A stretch of 64,000 bases of DNA from Lachnospiraceae bacterium V9D3004 (GTDB lineage Bacteria > Bacillota > Clostridia > Lachnospirales > Lachnospiraceae), in NCBI GenBank assembly GCA_000621985.1, contig JHWW01000002.1, positions 248,001 through 312,000 on the forward strand. The letters are read 5' to 3'. This document shows positions 63,713 to 64,000 of this stretch, piece by piece; the first letter of the stretch is position 1; each line of letters begins with the position of its first letter. Under the pieces are notes generated by a model, which was given only the letters and a program-made list of their open reading frames with translations, had not been told where the DNA came from and searched no databases. The position numbers were made by a program, and so were the translations under genes.

Positions 63713-64000
63713 TTATTTGAGATTGCTCATGATCTTAGTGATTATCTCAGGATCTCCCCATACTCCCGGTGAGTCGTAAGGACGGTCCGGAAATGCTCCG
63801 TATTCGAGTTTAATGTTCATATTATGTTCTTTTATATAAGATTCTATCTTATCTGCAAGTGACATCGGTTTTCCGGTACATACGTTGATCACTCCGTTGT
63901 ATTCCTTCTGGACTGAAGCATACATGATCTGCTTAGCCAGTTCATCAACATGAATAAAATCATACAGATTCTTTCCTGTCGTAAATGGAAAAGTGGTCTT
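63713..64000 (-). CDS. NAD-dependent epimerase/dehydratase, C-terminal part (cut by window edge)
   Basis: The frame is open to the right edge, giving the last 95 residues of an extended SDR. FPFTTGKNLYDFIHVDELAKQI is followed by VINVCTGKPMSLADKIE, the usual end of sugar-nucleotide epimerases (the YDFIHVDELA and NVCTGKP positions are diagnostic). The C-terminal PDRPYDSPGVWGDPEII fits as well. The catalytic part lies outside the window, so specificity is unknown. It is convergent with the main locus and may belong to a neighbouring sugar gene set. Confidence 0.85.
   Translation of the reverse strand, partial: KTTFPFTTGKNLYDFIHVDELAKQIMYASVQKEYNGVINVCTGKPMSLADKIESYIKEHNMNIKLEYGAFPDRPYDSPGVWGDPEIITKIMSNLK

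Overview
The window looks like chromosomal DNA of a low-GC Firmicute, most likely family Lachnospiraceae (a Butyrivibrio/Roseburia-type anaerobe; the genus is a guess). The reasons are an AT-rich sequence with strong GGAGG-type ribosome sites, LL-diaminopimelate aminotransferase, an NfnAB-type flavoprotein pair, a full-length single-chain PurL, a VTC/DUF4956 pair, secreted Lys-rich Ig-like proteins with Thr/Pro linkers, and a class D-like sortase. There is no phage, no transposase gene and no CRISPR array.

Layout. 1-2.2 kb: end of efp, tyrA (minus strand) and an acyl carrier protein gene behind a large palindrome. 2.3-8.2 kb: two secreted modular proteins with Ig-like and carbohydrate-binding-like domains. 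8.2-15.7 kb: an exopolysaccharide operon front end (stalk-like membrane protein, sortase, membrane protein, CpsB phosphatase, CpsC, CpsD kinase with a Tyr-rich tail, polyprenyl-phosphate sugar-1-P transferase) and a PrsA/SurA-like foldase. 15.7-33.3 kb: mostly housekeeping and signalling genes (purL, VTC polymerase-like protein, DUF4956 protein, dapL, mntP, HPt protein, cheB, tRNA-Gly, nfnA/nfnB, a DivIVA-like coiled coil, trhA-like protein, hybrid histidine kinase, tRNA-Ser, holA). It also contains a 193-bp MITE-like repeat.

33.3-63.6 kb is one continuous plus-strand cell-surface polysaccharide locus. It has two first glycosyltransferases, the four dTDP-L-rhamnose genes (order A-C-B-D), a two-domain glycosyltransferase, an ABC exporter (Wzm/Wzt with a C-terminal recognition domain) and two tandem RgpF-type proteins. 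These are followed by a methyltransferase gene, a kinase-like/coiled-coil gene and an acyltransferase. A large sugar-nucleotide and decoration block comes last: two Gfo/Idh/MocA oxidoreductases, two DegT aminotransferases, an SDR, two hexapeptide acyltransferases, a polyprenyl-P-sugar synthase with an ArnE/ArnF-like small membrane pair, and two large GT-C-like membrane proteins. The right edge cuts a minus-strand epimerase gene.

How it may work together (inference). dTDP-rhamnose feeds a rhamnan-type backbone built by RgpB/RgpF-like enzymes and exported by Wzm/Wzt. The methyltransferase plus kinase/coiled-coil pair has the domain order of the E. coli WbdD chain terminator and molecular ruler, here split into two genes, so it may cap and measure the chain. 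The GT2, small-transporter pair and GT-C proteins look like an extracellular side-chain decoration module comparable in logic to streptococcal GacI-GacL or Bacillus CsbB/YfhO. This combination is the most interesting system in the window.
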